Assembly: GCA_023511795.1 (NCBI GenBank)
Contig: JAIMAU010000003.1
Span: 186,001 to 250,000, forward strand
DNA: 64,000 nucleotides
Source of the DNA: Armatimonadota bacterium
GTDB taxonomy: Bacteria; Armatimonadota; UBA5829; DTJY01
Direction of reading: 5' to 3'
A program made the translations under genes and the position numbers. Shown piece by piece: positions 52,853 to 62,736 of the stretch. A model generated the notes under the pieces. It did not search any database, had not been told where the DNA came from, and worked only from the letters and a program-made list of their open reading frames with translations. Position 1 is the stretch's first letter. Each line of letters opens with the position of its first letter.

Positions 52853-54334
52853 ATGTTGTTAAGTCAATTAATCGAGCCGCTTCCAGAAAAGCGCGTCACA
52901 GGATCGGCGAATCCCGAGATTAAGGCTGTCGCTTACGATTCTCGCCGGGTAGATCCTGGATCGCTCTTCGCATGCATTCGGGGCGAGAAATTCGACGGCC
53001 ACGATTTCATTGGCGAGGCAATAAACCGCCGAGCATCGGCGGTCCTAATTGACCGTATTGATTGCCTTCATGCGAGCTGCAATTCCGTGCCGTTCGTCAT
53101 AGTGCCTAACGTTCGCCAAGCACTGCCTATCCTGGCAAATCAATTCTTTGGCTACCCCTCGCGACGCCTAAAGCTTATTGGCATAACCGGCACAAACGGC
53201 AAGACAACCACGACCTACCTTGTAGAAAGCATGCTACGGCAAGCAGGGATTGCGACAGGCGTCATCGGTACGCTGGGCGCTCGTATTAGAGGGAAAACCA
53301 TACCCACTGAGCGAACTACACCAGAGGCGGTGGACCTTCAGGCACTTCTAGCACATATGGCAGATGAAGGTGTCGCGGCAGTAGCGATGGAGGTATCCTC
53401 GCATGCCTTGGCTATGCATAGAACAGACGGATGTGAGTTTGACGTTGGGGTATTCACAAACCTTACTCAAGACCATCTGGACTTCCACCAAACCTTCGAG
53501 CACTACCTCGAGACAAAAATAAAGCTTTTTAGGGATTACCCGCAGGCTTCTAATAAAGCGTTCACTGGGGTTGTAAACATTGACGACCCAAATGGCAAAC
53601 GGTTTGTTGATGCTACGTGTGGAAAAGTTATAACTTATGGGATGCGGGAGAAAGCCGACGTATGTGCATCGAACGTCCATGCCACAGCTAAAGGGATTTC
53701 ATTCTGTGCAGCTTTGCCGATTGGAGAATTTGAGGTAGCGTTAAAGCTAGGCGGACTCTTCAACGTATACAACTCCCTAGCCGCAATAAGCGTAGGATTT
53801 GCCCTTGACCTTAGCATTGAGCAGATTAAAGCAGGCATCCAATCCATCCCACCAGTAGCCGGCAGATTCGAAGCGGTGGACTGCGGCCAGCCATTCTCGG
53901 TGATTGTTGATTATGCGCACACTCCAGATGGCCTAGAAAACGTCCTGAGGTCGGCAAGAGAGCTCACGGCTGGTCGGCTTATTGTCGTATTCGGCTGTGG
54001 GGGTGACCGCGACCGAGCAAAGCGCCCAATTATGGGAAGGATAGGCTCGGAAATGGCTGACATCTGTATTATAACCTCCGACAATCCACGGAGCGAGCCG
54101 CCCGACCAAATAGCCCAGGAAATACTTGCGGGTATCTTTCCAGAGAACATGGGCCGAGTAAAGATAGACCTCGACCGGCGGCAGGCAATTAAGCAAGCAC
54201 TTGAGGTTGCTTCGCCTGGCGATATAGTCGTCATTGCCGGCAAGGGCCATGAAACTTATCAGATATTTAAAGACAAAACAATCCCGTTTGACGACCGTCA
54301 AGTGGTTCGTGAAATTCTTGATAAGACTAAATGA
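52853..54334 (+). CDS. murE: UDP-MurNAc-tripeptide ligase MurE (meso-DAP adding)
   Basis: 493 residues. ATP loop GTNGKTTT (113-120), the EVSSHAL and NLTQDHLDFH motifs of Mur ligases, and DNPRSEP (410-416), the DNPR signature of meso-diaminopimelate-specific enzymes. It adds meso-DAP to UDP-MurNAc-L-Ala-D-Glu in the cytoplasm, indicating DAP-type peptidoglycan. ATG has an AAGGGAG site upstream. Confidence 0.95.
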   Translation: MLLSQLIEPLPEKRVTGSANPEIKAVAYDSRRVDPGSLFACIRGEKFDGHDFIGEAINRRASAVLIDRIDCLHASCNSVPFVIVPNVRQALPILANQFFGYPSRRLKLIGITGTNGKTTTTYLVESMLRQAGIATGVIGTLGARIRGKTIPTERTTPEAVDLQALLAHMADEGVAAVAMEVSSHALAMHRTDGCEFDVGVFTNLTQDHLDFHQTFEHYLETKIKLFRDYPQASNKAFTGVVNIDDPNGKRFVDATCGKVITYGMREKADVCASNVHATAKGISFCAALPIGEFEVALKLGGLFNVYNSLAAISVGFALDLSIEQIKAGIQSIPPVAGRFEAVDCGQPFSVIVDYAHTPDGLENVLRSARELTAGRLIVVFGCGGDRDRAKRPIMGRIGSEMADICIITSDNPRSEPPDQIAQEILAGIFPENMGRVKIDLDRRQAIKQALEVASPGDIVVIAGKGHETYQIFKDKTIPFDDRQVVREILDKTK

Positions 54335-54450
54335 ATGCTTGGAAAGTAATAGCCCAATATATGGGATTTAGGTATAAATATCTTGAAACGCACAGCTAAA
54401 TCCTTAAAACTTGTGCCGCTAGCTATTCTAAAAGTTTCTGGAGACAATAA

Positions 54451-55833
54451 TTGGAAGGCATCACCATACAAGAAGTCATAGCTGCCACAGGGGGAGACTT
54501 GCTCGGAGGCGATGCTTCAGCAAAGGCCACGGGCGTCAGCATAGATACCCGAACGCTGAAGCCTGGCGACCTCTTCTTCGCGCTGAGGGGTGAGCGAACA
54601 GATGGGCATGCATATGTTGATGAGGCAATCAAAAAAGGCGCCAGTGGAATAGTCATTGCAGAAAACAGCTGTCTCCCCAAAGCAGACGTGCCAGTTGTGG
54701 GCGTTTCTGACACATTATGGGCGCTGGGCGATCTAGCAAGCTATTACCGAAGCAAGTTTGACGTGCGAGTCGTGGCAATTACAGGAAGCGTAGGAAAGAC
54801 GACAACCAAGGAAATGACCGCTTCGGTCCTCAGTCGCAAGTGGAATGTTCTAAAAAACGCAGCTAACTTTAACAACGAAATTGGCGTACCATTGACGCTT
54901 TTCCAACTTGACCGCACCCATGAAATGGTAGTACTAGAGATGGCGATGCGAGGACTTGGTGAAATTCGGCGGCTTTCTCAGATTGCCAAACCCCACATTG
55001 GTGTGATAACCAACATAGGCATCTCCCATATCGAAAGGCTTGGCTCCCAAGGCGCGATTGCCGAAGCAAAATCTGAGCTTTTGAGCGAACTACCACCAGA
55101 CGGGATTGCAATTCTAAATGCTGAAGATGGATACTTCGAGTTTCTAAAGCATCGATTTGCAGGCAGGATAATAAGCTTCGGGTCGTGCAAATCAGCCGAT
55201 GTCATTGGAGCACGAATCAAGCAAGCGGCATGCGGCCGATACGAATTCGTACTCGTGGTAGAAGGCGCTGCGATAAAGATTTCTATTCCTGTGCTTGGCA
55301 GATATAATGTTTATAATGCGCTTGCAGCAGCAGCAACAGGCTACGCACTTGGCGTAGACTTACGCTTAATTCGGGAAGGCCTTGAAAATTTCACTCCTCC
55401 TGCAATGCGAATGGAATTGGTCAGGTCAAGAGCCGGCTACGTAGTGCTGAACGATGCCTACAACGCAAGCCCTGCGTCTACTTTGGCAGCGCTTCGGACT
55501 CTCCAATCGCTCGGCGGATACAAGCGCAGAATCGCGGTATTGGGCGATATGCTCGAGCTAGGCGACTATGCCCCAAAGGCCCATAAAGATGTCGGCGCCG
55601 CAGCAGTGGAAACTGGGGTGGATATGCTAATCGCAGTTGGCGAACTCGCGCGGGGAATCGCAGAAGGTGCCCAGATGCGAGGACTTTCGGATTCAGCAGT
55701 CCAGTGGTTTCCAGATAGTTTACATGCAGCTGAATACCTAAAAAAGCAGGTTACCAACGGCGATGCAATCCTTGTAAAAGGCTCAAGAGCTATGAAGATG
55801 GAAGAGATTGTGAGGATATTGCTCAGTGAATAA
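54451..55833 (+). CDS. murF: UDP-MurNAc-tripeptide D-Ala-D-Ala ligase MurF
   Basis: 460 residues from TTG 54451 with GGAG upstream. ATP loop GSVGKTTTK (about 111-119), NFNNEIGVPLT, NIGISHIERLGS and the NDAYNASPAS motif are MurF signatures. It adds D-Ala-D-Ala to UDP-MurNAc-tripeptide, using the Ddl product. Its stop overlaps the mraY GTG start by 8 bases. The 116-base gap from murE holds no clear promoter. Confidence 0.93.
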   Translation: MEGITIQEVIAATGGDLLGGDASAKATGVSIDTRTLKPGDLFFALRGERTDGHAYVDEAIKKGASGIVIAENSCLPKADVPVVGVSDTLWALGDLASYYRSKFDVRVVAITGSVGKTTTKEMTASVLSRKWNVLKNAANFNNEIGVPLTLFQLDRTHEMVVLEMAMRGLGEIRRLSQIAKPHIGVITNIGISHIERLGSQGAIAEAKSELLSELPPDGIAILNAEDGYFEFLKHRFAGRIISFGSCKSADVIGARIKQAACGRYEFVLVVEGAAIKISIPVLGRYNVYNALAAAATGYALGVDLRLIREGLENFTPPAMRMELVRSRAGYVVLNDAYNASPASTLAALRTLQSLGGYKRRIAVLGDMLELGDYAPKAHKDVGAAAVETGVDMLIAVGELARGIAEGAQMRGLSDSAVQWFPDSLHAAEYLKKQVTNGDAILVKGSRAMKMEEIVRILLSE

Positions 55834-56797
55834 CGCGGCAGTAGCATTTCTTATAGCCACAGTGGTTTCGCTATTGATTGGGCACAAAACAATCGCGCTG
55901 CTCGCAAGCCTTAAGGTGAGGCAAACAATAAGCGAGGACGTTCCCGAGCGGCATCGAGAAAAACAAGGAACGCCTACAATGGGCGGACTAATCATCTTGG
56001 TGGGTGCCGCGGCAGGAGCGGCGGCCGTATGGGTAAGTCATGCGAAGATTCTGGCGGTCGCACTTCTCACCCTAGCTTTTGCAGCACTGGGCTTTATAGA
56101 CGATTACTTGATTGCATCAAGGGGAAAATCACTGGGGCTTAAGGCGCGGCATAAACTTCTCGGCCAGTTTCTGATAGCAATCGTCTTTGTATGGTGGCTA
56201 CATATTAATCGAACGCCTGCAACTACAGTAGTGCATCTATGGGGGAACACGGACGTTCACTTAGGTTGGGCATACTATCCACTTGCGGTTTTGCTGATAG
56301 TATGGATATCAAACGCGTTCAACCTTGCAGATGGGCTTGATGGCTTGGTCGCAGGGCTTACGACAATAATCGCGCTTACGCTCGGGGCACTTGTTGTCCT
56401 ATCTGCAGAAAGTGGACTGACCATTCTAGCTTGGGCGCTGGCAGGTGGATGCGTAGGATTTCTTTGGTACAACGCCAATCCAGCAAGAATTTTCATGGGC
56501 GACACAGGGTCGCTCGCACTTGGTGCCGCCACCGCCGGAATTGCCATTGCGGGTAAACGAGAACTTCTTTATATACTCATTGCTTTGGTAATTGTGATTG
56601 AGGGATTATCCGTAATGATTCAGGTAGCGTCGTTCAAGCTTACTGGGAAGAGGGTGTTTAAAATGACGCCCATTCACCACCATTTTGAACTTATGGGATG
56701 GCCGGAGCAAAAAATTGTAGTCAGATTCTGGTTGGTGTCTGGATTGATTGCATTCACCGTACTGGCAGGGATGGGGATGTTTAGAATATGGCATTAA
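55826..56797 (+). CDS. mraY: Phospho-N-acetylmuramoyl-pentapeptide transferase MraY
   Basis: 323 residues from GTG 55826 (codons GTG AAT AAC, overlapping the murF stop). About ten membrane segments. Asp92-Asp93 (GFIDDYL), NAFNLADGLDGL (163-174), FMGDTGSLALG and the TPIHHHFE loop form the Mg2+ and UDP-sugar site. It transfers phospho-MurNAc-pentapeptide to undecaprenyl phosphate, giving lipid I. It ends 10 bases into the murD start. Confidence 0.96.
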   Translation: MNNAAVAFLIATVVSLLIGHKTIALLASLKVRQTISEDVPERHREKQGTPTMGGLIILVGAAAGAAAVWVSHAKILAVALLTLAFAALGFIDDYLIASRGKSLGLKARHKLLGQFLIAIVFVWWLHINRTPATTVVHLWGNTDVHLGWAYYPLAVLLIVWISNAFNLADGLDGLVAGLTTIIALTLGALVVLSAESGLTILAWALAGGCVGFLWYNANPARIFMGDTGSLALGAATAGIAIAGKRELLYILIALVIVIEGLSVMIQVASFKLTGKRVFKMTPIHHHFELMGWPEQKIVVRFWLVSGLIAFTVLAGMGMFRIWH

Positions 56798-58191
56798 GCA
56801 AGCAGACCGATTTCTTTGGCAAGAATGCGCACATTATCGGAATGGCACGGTCGGGTATGGCGGCAGCCGAAGTTTTAACTGCCCTTGGCGCAATTGTAAC
56901 GCTTCATGACCATAAAGAAGAATCAGAAATTCAGGAATCCCTGAGGATTGCGCGCGAACTTGGCCTTCAAACAAAGGTTGGCAAGCAGGCATATGAAAAC
57001 CTTTGGACTGCCGACCTTATTGTAACAAGCCCTGGGGTGCCGGATACATGCCCAGCAATTGTTATGGGCCGCGAACGCGGTATTCCCATATTCTCGGAGG
57101 TAGAACTAGGATATCGCATTTCCCCTGCTCCAATTATCGCCATAACCGGCACGAATGGAAAAACTACCACAACGGCTTTGACAGGCGAAATCTTGAAGTG
57201 TGATGGCCACCACGTTTACGTAGCAGGCAACATCGTTGCAGGTGAGATACGTCTGCCGCTTGTCCGCGCAGCATATCGAGCATCAGCATCAGACGTAATC
57301 GTTGCAGAAATTAGCTCCTTCCAACTCGAATGGGTCAGTTCATTCCGCCCCAGGGTTGCCGCCCTTCTAAATATCTCCGCTGACCACTTGGACCGCCATC
57401 CTAATTTGCAAACCTACGCCAAAGTGAAGGCGCAGATTTTCCAATACCAGGAACCAGCGGACTTCGCAATACTAAACGCAGACGACCCTATTGTTATGCA
57501 ATATGCGCCCCAAATCAAAAGCCAAATATGGCAGTTCAGCCGCACCAAAGAAGTCGAAATTGGAACATTCACACGGGGGACAGAAGTGTGGGTCAGAACG
57601 CCAGAAGGTGAGAGCTTCGTTTGTGATACGGCAAACATGCGACTTAGAGGCACACACAATCTCGAAAATGTCCTCGCCGCTGCTGCTGCCGCCCTAGCAT
57701 TCGGTGCTAACCGTCACGCAGTGCAGGAAGCCGTGGATGCTTTCCAACCCTTAGAGCATAGGCTTGAACCGGTGGCGGTAATCAAGGGCGTTGAGTTTCT
57801 CAACAACTCGATGTGCACAAATGTCACAGCGGCAGTTCGGTCTCTCGAAGCCATTGGCAAACCAACCATTGTAATCGCCGGTGGGAAAGACAAGGGTGCA
57901 GATTATGGACCTCTCGGCGAGGCATTTGCTCGCTATGCAAAGCATGTAGTCCTAATTGGCCAAGATGCACCACTAATCGAAAAGGCAGCTAGAGCAGCAG
58001 GTTTCAGCCAAATTAGCAAAGCGGCCTCAATGGACGAGGCAGTCCGCATTGCTTGGGAAAATGCAGAGCCTGGCGACACAATTATGCTATCTCCTGGATG
58101 TGCAAGCTTTGATATGTTTAGGGATTTTGAACACAGAGGAGCAACATTCAAGGCGGCAGTAGCCAACCTTGCCGCTCGGGTGGAGGCGTAA
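56788..58191 (+). CDS. murD: UDP-N-acetylmuramoylalanine-D-glutamate ligase MurD
   Basis: 467 residues. The N-terminal UDP fold HIIGMARSGMAAAEVL, ATP loop GTNGKTTTT (about 116-124), EISSFQLEW, NISADHLDRH and the C-terminal GGKDKGADY are MurD signatures. It adds D-Glu to UDP-MurNAc-L-Ala. Overlaps mraY by 10 bases (translational coupling). Confidence 0.95.
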   Translation: MALSKQTDFFGKNAHIIGMARSGMAAAEVLTALGAIVTLHDHKEESEIQESLRIARELGLQTKVGKQAYENLWTADLIVTSPGVPDTCPAIVMGRERGIPIFSEVELGYRISPAPIIAITGTNGKTTTTALTGEILKCDGHHVYVAGNIVAGEIRLPLVRAAYRASASDVIVAEISSFQLEWVSSFRPRVAALLNISADHLDRHPNLQTYAKVKAQIFQYQEPADFAILNADDPIVMQYAPQIKSQIWQFSRTKEVEIGTFTRGTEVWVRTPEGESFVCDTANMRLRGTHNLENVLAAAAAALAFGANRHAVQEAVDAFQPLEHRLEPVAVIKGVEFLNNSMCTNVTAAVRSLEAIGKPTIVIAGGKDKGADYGPLGEAFARYAKHVVLIGQDAPLIEKAARAAGFSQISKAASMDEAVRIAWENAEPGDTIMLSPGCASFDMFRDFEHRGATFKAAVANLAARVEA

Positions 58192-58194
58192 GCT

Positions 58195-59388
58195 TTGGAA
58201 ATTAGAAAGAGACAAATAGATACTCTGCTTTTTCTGCTAACCATCATTTTTCTCGTCGGCGGCATTCTGCTGGTTTTCGATGCGAGCTATGCGACAGCAG
58301 GCCAAGCAAAGTATACCGGCGGCGACAGCTTCTACTTTTTCAAGCGCCAAGCAGTCTTTGCAGTTGCTGGCTTAATAGTGTTACTAATTACATCGCACAT
58401 CCCCTACTGGAAGCTAAGGGGGTTGGCACCTACTCTGCTTCTTATTGCAATCATTGGTCTCTTCGCGGTATTTATTCCTGGCTTGGGCATCGAAGTTAAC
58501 GGTGCCTCAAGATGGATAGGTATAAACGGTTCGCCTATTCAAATTCAGCCGTCTGAATTGGCCAAAATAGCGCTCGTTCTTTTTCTTGCAGTGTACCTAT
58601 CAAACAAGAAAACCGACATACGCCGATTCAAAGAGGGACTCATCATCCCAATTGCGCTCATGGGTATTACAGGCGCATTAATCATGGCTGAACCAGATAT
58701 GGGCACAGCAATAATAATATGTTGCACTTGGTTCGCTATGCTTTTTATGGCTGGTGCAAAAAAAGAACACCTATTAGCAATCTTCTTAGTCGGCGCTATA
58801 TTAGGTTCATTACTTATAATTATCGAACCTTACCGGCTTGCACGAGTAATGTCGTTTCGAAATCCCTTTGCGGATTACCATGGAAGCGGCTACCAAGTAT
58901 GCAGGTCGCTCATTGCGCTGGGTTCAGGGGGCATCAGAGGAGTTGGCTTGTGTGAAGGTAGAGAAAAATGCTTTTACCTTCCTGCTGAGCATACTGATTT
59001 CATTTTAGCAACCTTGGGAGAAGAATTAGGACTAATAGGCACTCTTAGTTTGGCGGGACTTTTTCTGATATTTGGTCTACGAGGTCTTGCAATTGCGTAT
59101 CGGACAAAGGAAAATTTTGGCAAACTTCTAGCTGCTGGAATATCAATTTTAATATGCGGGCAAGCTTTGCTGAATATGCTGGTAGTCACATCATCTGTCC
59201 CGGCTACTGGTGTGCCACTACCGTTCATAAGCTATGGCGGTTCAAGCTTGGTACTAAACCTTTTTGGCGTCGGAATACTGCTTGGTATATCGAAGTATCC
59301 GGCGCCTGTGAAAGAGTACATTAATGAGAGTCGTAATAACAGGAGGCGGAACAGGAGGACACGCATACCCGGCTACGAGTATAGCTGA
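58195..59388 (+). CDS. ftsW: Septal glycosyltransferase FtsW
   Basis: 397 residues from TTG 58195, with GGAGG 8 bases upstream. About ten membrane segments; GASRWIGINGSPIQIQPSE and VPLPFISYGGSS are SEDS-family signatures. It polymerises lipid II with FtsI. The last 22 residues, an Arg/Asn-rich tail (NESRNNRRRNRRTRIPGYE), are read from DNA that also encodes the start of MurG in another frame: 65 bases overlap. The tail has no counterpart that I recall in other FtsW proteins. Confidence 0.92.
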   Translation: MEIRKRQIDTLLFLLTIIFLVGGILLVFDASYATAGQAKYTGGDSFYFFKRQAVFAVAGLIVLLITSHIPYWKLRGLAPTLLLIAIIGLFAVFIPGLGIEVNGASRWIGINGSPIQIQPSELAKIALVLFLAVYLSNKKTDIRRFKEGLIIPIALMGITGALIMAEPDMGTAIIICCTWFAMLFMAGAKKEHLLAIFLVGAILGSLLIIIEPYRLARVMSFRNPFADYHGSGYQVCRSLIALGSGGIRGVGLCEGREKCFYLPAEHTDFILATLGEELGLIGTLSLAGLFLIFGLRGLAIAYRTKENFGKLLAAGISILICGQALLNMLVVTSSVPATGVPLPFISYGGSSLVLNLFGVGILLGISKYPAPVKEYINESRNNRRRNRRTRIPGYEYS

Positions 59389-60418
59389 GGCGATCCGTAG
59401 AAAATATCAAGATTGGCGTCTTCTATATCTCGGAAGCAAAAGCGGGCCTGAAGCGGAGCTCGCAAATAAAGCGGGCATCGAATTCATTGGCTTATCAAGC
59501 CGCAAACTGAAAAAACTTGCTTCGCCGGACACGCTTCTAACCGCCGCCGTCCTCGCTAGAGGCTTCTTGGAAGCATTGGCAGTCTTGAGAAGATTCCGGG
59601 CCGATTTGGTAATCGGAACTGGGGGTTACGTAGCAGCTGCAGTAGTGCTGGCCCAGGCTCTTAGGCGAGGACATATACTCATCCATGAGCAAAACGTCAT
59701 ACCGGGACGAACAAATAAATGGCTAAGTCGGTTTGCTGACCGGATATGTATCTCCTTTGAAGATACACTTGCCTATTTTCCAAAAGGAAAGACAGTTCTC
59801 ACAGGCATGCCGATTCGTTCGGCGTTCTCAAACCCACCCGACAAGGAAACTGCTCGGAAGTCGCTAGGTTTGGATGAGCAATTGTTTACAGTGCTAGTGC
59901 TTGGTGGAAGCCAAGGCGCGCGAAAGATCAATGAGATAGTTGCCGACTGTTTGCCAACATTGCGCAATCTGCCAATTCAAATAATCCATCAATCGGGCAG
60001 GCGCAACTTTGAAGAAGCCCAGACTCGCCAAAAATCCCAAAATTGGGAAAACTATCACCTTTTTCCCTATATCGAGGATATGGTAACAGCCTATGCAGCC
60101 TCCAATCTCGTCGTTAGCCGTGGCGGAGCGTCAACCATATGTGAAATTACGGCAGTGGGTTTGCCTGCTGTAATAATACCATATCCCTATGCACAAGCGA
60201 ACCATCAGCAATTAAATGCCGAATACTTAGCCAGGGCAGGAGCCGCCGTTGTGATTTTGGAGGCCAATCTCAGTCCTAAGGTATTGTCAGATACAATAAT
60301 GCAATTGATGGAATCGCCGGAAAAGCTCGTGGCGATGGGCAAAGCAAGCAAAGCGCTTGGCAGACCCAACGCTGCCGAGAAAGTACTTGAAGTAGCTATG
60401 GAGCTCGTTGGAAACTAG
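59324..60418 (+). CDS. murG: UDP-GlcNAc:lipid I GlcNAc transferase MurG
   Basis: 364 residues. The N-terminal GGGTGGH (7-13) loop starts 6 residues after ATG, as is usual, so this start is solid despite lying 65 bases inside ftsW. HEQNVIPGRTNK, GGSQGARKIN and SRGGASTICEITAVGLPAVIIPYPYA are MurG signatures. It adds GlcNAc to lipid I, making lipid II, at the cytoplasmic face. Confidence 0.96.
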   Translation: MRVVITGGGTGGHAYPATSIAEAIRRKYQDWRLLYLGSKSGPEAELANKAGIEFIGLSSRKLKKLASPDTLLTAAVLARGFLEALAVLRRFRADLVIGTGGYVAAAVVLAQALRRGHILIHEQNVIPGRTNKWLSRFADRICISFEDTLAYFPKGKTVLTGMPIRSAFSNPPDKETARKSLGLDEQLFTVLVLGGSQGARKINEIVADCLPTLRNLPIQIIHQSGRRNFEEAQTRQKSQNWENYHLFPYIEDMVTAYAASNLVVSRGGASTICEITAVGLPAVIIPYPYAQANHQQLNAEYLARAGAAVVILEANLSPKVLSDTIMQLMESPEKLVAMGKASKALGRPNAAEKVLEVAMELVGN

Positions 60419-60420
60419 AA

Positions 60421-61824
60421 ATGATAAAAACAAATCTACCGAAAGGCACCCGTATTCATATGATTGGAATCGGTGGGGTCGGGATGAGCGGCCTAGCCAC
60501 TGTGATGGCTGGTATGGGTTATCATATCTCCGGCTCTGACTTGAAAATAGGCCATGTAAAGGAAAGGCTCTCGGCCCTCGGCATAGAACTAGCCGAAGGA
60601 CACCACGCCCAAAATGTCGGCGATGCCGAGCTAGTAGTGGCATCCGCAGCGATACCTGCCGATAATCCTGAGATTATTGCCGCTCGCGAAAAAGGCATAC
60701 CTGTGCTCACACGGGCACAAATGCTTGGGCGTTTGATGGCTGGAACCTTTGGTATAGCAGTCTCAGGGACACATGGCAAGACAACGACAACATCCATGCT
60801 TGCGCTCGTGCTTGAACGCGGAGGACTAGACCCAACGATTTTAATTGGCGGCGACCTCGAAACCTTAAAGGGCAATGCGCGGCTGGGAAAGAGTAGATAT
60901 TTTCTCACCGAGGCATGCGAAGCATATGATTCGTTTCTTGAACTCCATCCCGCTGTTGCTATCATCACCAACATTGAGGCTGAGCACTTAGACCACTACA
61001 AATCGCTGGATGGCGTCATGGCGGCGTTCAGTCGGTTTCTATCGCAAGTACAACCCGGAGGATTTGCCGTCCTCTGCACTGATTGTCCTAACACGCGATC
61101 GCTTATCTCGCAAGTTAAGACACGAGTTGTAACTTATGGCCTAGACTTCCCTGCTGACTACACAGCAACCGATATAAACGATTCACCTCAGCCTTCGTTT
61201 AAAATTCTCAACAAAGGTAATGAGCTGGGATTAGTTACTTTGCGTATCCCAGGTAGACACAATGTTGCAAATGCTGTGGCGGCAGCAGCGGTGGCTTTGG
61301 AGCTACGAATCAGTTTTGATGTAATCAGCAAAGCACTTGGGGAATTCAAAGGAGCCGAACGTAGATTTGAAATATTAGGAACCGCCGCAGGAATCATGGT
61401 AGTGGACGACTACGCCCACCATCCCACCGAAATTAGATCAACATTGGCGGCAGCCAGGACATTGGGACGACGAATCATTGCCGTTTTTCAGCCACATCTT
61501 TACAGCCGAACCCAGCAGTTTGCAAGTGAGTTTGCTGAGGCCCTCAGCGAAGCAGACCGAGTAGTAGTAACAGAAATCTACCCTGCAAGAGAAAAGCCAA
61601 TCCCTGGTGTGACGGCCGCCGAAATTGCCAACCTAATCCGCGCAAAAGAGCCTAATAAGCCAACAAAGTTTATTGCAGATAAAGAGCTAATTGCAGAAAA
61701 TTTGATGGCAGAGCTTCAGCCTTCCGATTTAGTATTGTTCATGGGTGCAGGGGACATACGAACAGCTGGCGAAACGCTTCTCGCACTGCTTCGAGAAGCC
61801 GAGGAAAAAGGAATATCTAAATGA
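60421..61824 (+). CDS. murC: UDP-N-acetylmuramate-L-alanine ligase MurC
   Basis: 467 residues. HMIGIGGVGMSGLA at the start, ATP loop SGTHGKTTTT (about 117-126), EACEAYDSFL, NIEAEHLDHY and DDYAHHPTEI are MurC signatures. It adds L-Ala to UDP-MurNAc, the first peptide step. It follows murG by 2 bases and overlaps murB by 4 (ATGA). Confidence 0.96.
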   Translation: MIKTNLPKGTRIHMIGIGGVGMSGLATVMAGMGYHISGSDLKIGHVKERLSALGIELAEGHHAQNVGDAELVVASAAIPADNPEIIAAREKGIPVLTRAQMLGRLMAGTFGIAVSGTHGKTTTTSMLALVLERGGLDPTILIGGDLETLKGNARLGKSRYFLTEACEAYDSFLELHPAVAIITNIEAEHLDHYKSLDGVMAAFSRFLSQVQPGGFAVLCTDCPNTRSLISQVKTRVVTYGLDFPADYTATDINDSPQPSFKILNKGNELGLVTLRIPGRHNVANAVAAAAVALELRISFDVISKALGEFKGAERRFEILGTAAGIMVVDDYAHHPTEIRSTLAAARTLGRRIIAVFQPHLYSRTQQFASEFAEALSEADRVVVTEIYPAREKPIPGVTAAEIANLIRAKEPNKPTKFIADKELIAENLMAELQPSDLVLFMGAGDIRTAGETLLALLREAEEKGISK

Positions 61825-62735
61825 AGATCACACAGAAGCGCTCTCTCTGCGAATTGCCGACAATTCGCGGCGAAATACTTTTCGGAGAACCATTGTCTAA
61901 ACATACATCCTTAGGCGTCGGCGGTCCAGCAGAGATATTTGCAATCGCCGAGGACCCAGATGACATACGATTGCTTCTTAGATGGGCACGCGAACACTCA
62001 AAGCCCATATTTGTTATTGGCTCCGGGACAAACCTCTTAGTTTCGGACAGAGGGTTAAAGGGTTTAGTACTAAAACTTGGTTCGGCATTTACACACATTC
62101 ATACCCAGGGAACACGGCTGGTTGCAGGGGCGGCAGCGCGACTTCCGGCACTCGTGAAGCAAGCCCTGGATAGCGGACTCTCGGGCTTAGAAGGTTTGGT
62201 GGGCATTCCCGGTTCAGTCGGTGGAGCAGTATGCATGAACGCCGGCATCCCATCATGTGAAATTAAAGACACACTTTACTCAATTAAGGCTCTGGATTCC
62301 GAAGGCCGCCCGTGTGAATTAAAAAGAGACGAATTACATTTTGCCTATAGAACTAGCGATATCAGTGACCGCGGGCTAATTATTCTCGAGGCGACCTTTG
62401 AGCTTAAGCACGGTGAAAAAGCTGAAATAGCGCGTACCGTGAACCAGCTAATGGCAAAGCGCCGTGAGAAGCAACCTGTCAGCATGAAAACGGCAGGGTC
62501 GGTATTTAAGAACCCGCCGAACGGATATGCTGGCCAATTGCTTGAGTCCGCCGGTGCAAAGGGGATGTCCGTTGGAGGTGCAAGAGTTTCGCCAATGCAC
62601 GCGAACTTTATTGAAAACATTGGCAGAGCATCCGCCGCGGACATCCACGAGCTCGTTCAACGCCTTCAGCAACTTGTTGAAGAAAAACATGGAATTAAAT
62701 TGGAAACCGAAATACGAATAGTCGGAGAGTGGTAG
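61821..62735 (+). CDS. murB: UDP-N-acetylenolpyruvoylglucosamine reductase MurB
   Basis: 304 residues. FAD-binding domain with FVIGSGTNLLVSDRGLKGLV (about 55-74), GIPGSVGGAVCMNAG, FAYRTSD, and KTAGSVFKNPP holding the catalytic Ser (about 226). The C-terminal KLETEIRIVG supplies the conserved Glu. It reduces enolpyruvyl-UDP-GlcNAc to UDP-MurNAc with NADPH; the MurB length and lack of an extra loop fit the type II subfamily. Confidence 0.95.
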   Translation: MKITQKRSLCELPTIRGEILFGEPLSKHTSLGVGGPAEIFAIAEDPDDIRLLLRWAREHSKPIFVIGSGTNLLVSDRGLKGLVLKLGSAFTHIHTQGTRLVAGAAARLPALVKQALDSGLSGLEGLVGIPGSVGGAVCMNAGIPSCEIKDTLYSIKALDSEGRPCELKRDELHFAYRTSDISDRGLIILEATFELKHGEKAEIARTVNQLMAKRREKQPVSMKTAGSVFKNPPNGYAGQLLESAGAKGMSVGGARVSPMHANFIENIGRASAADIHELVQRLQQLVEEKHGIKLETEIRIVGEW

Positions 62736-62736
62736 A

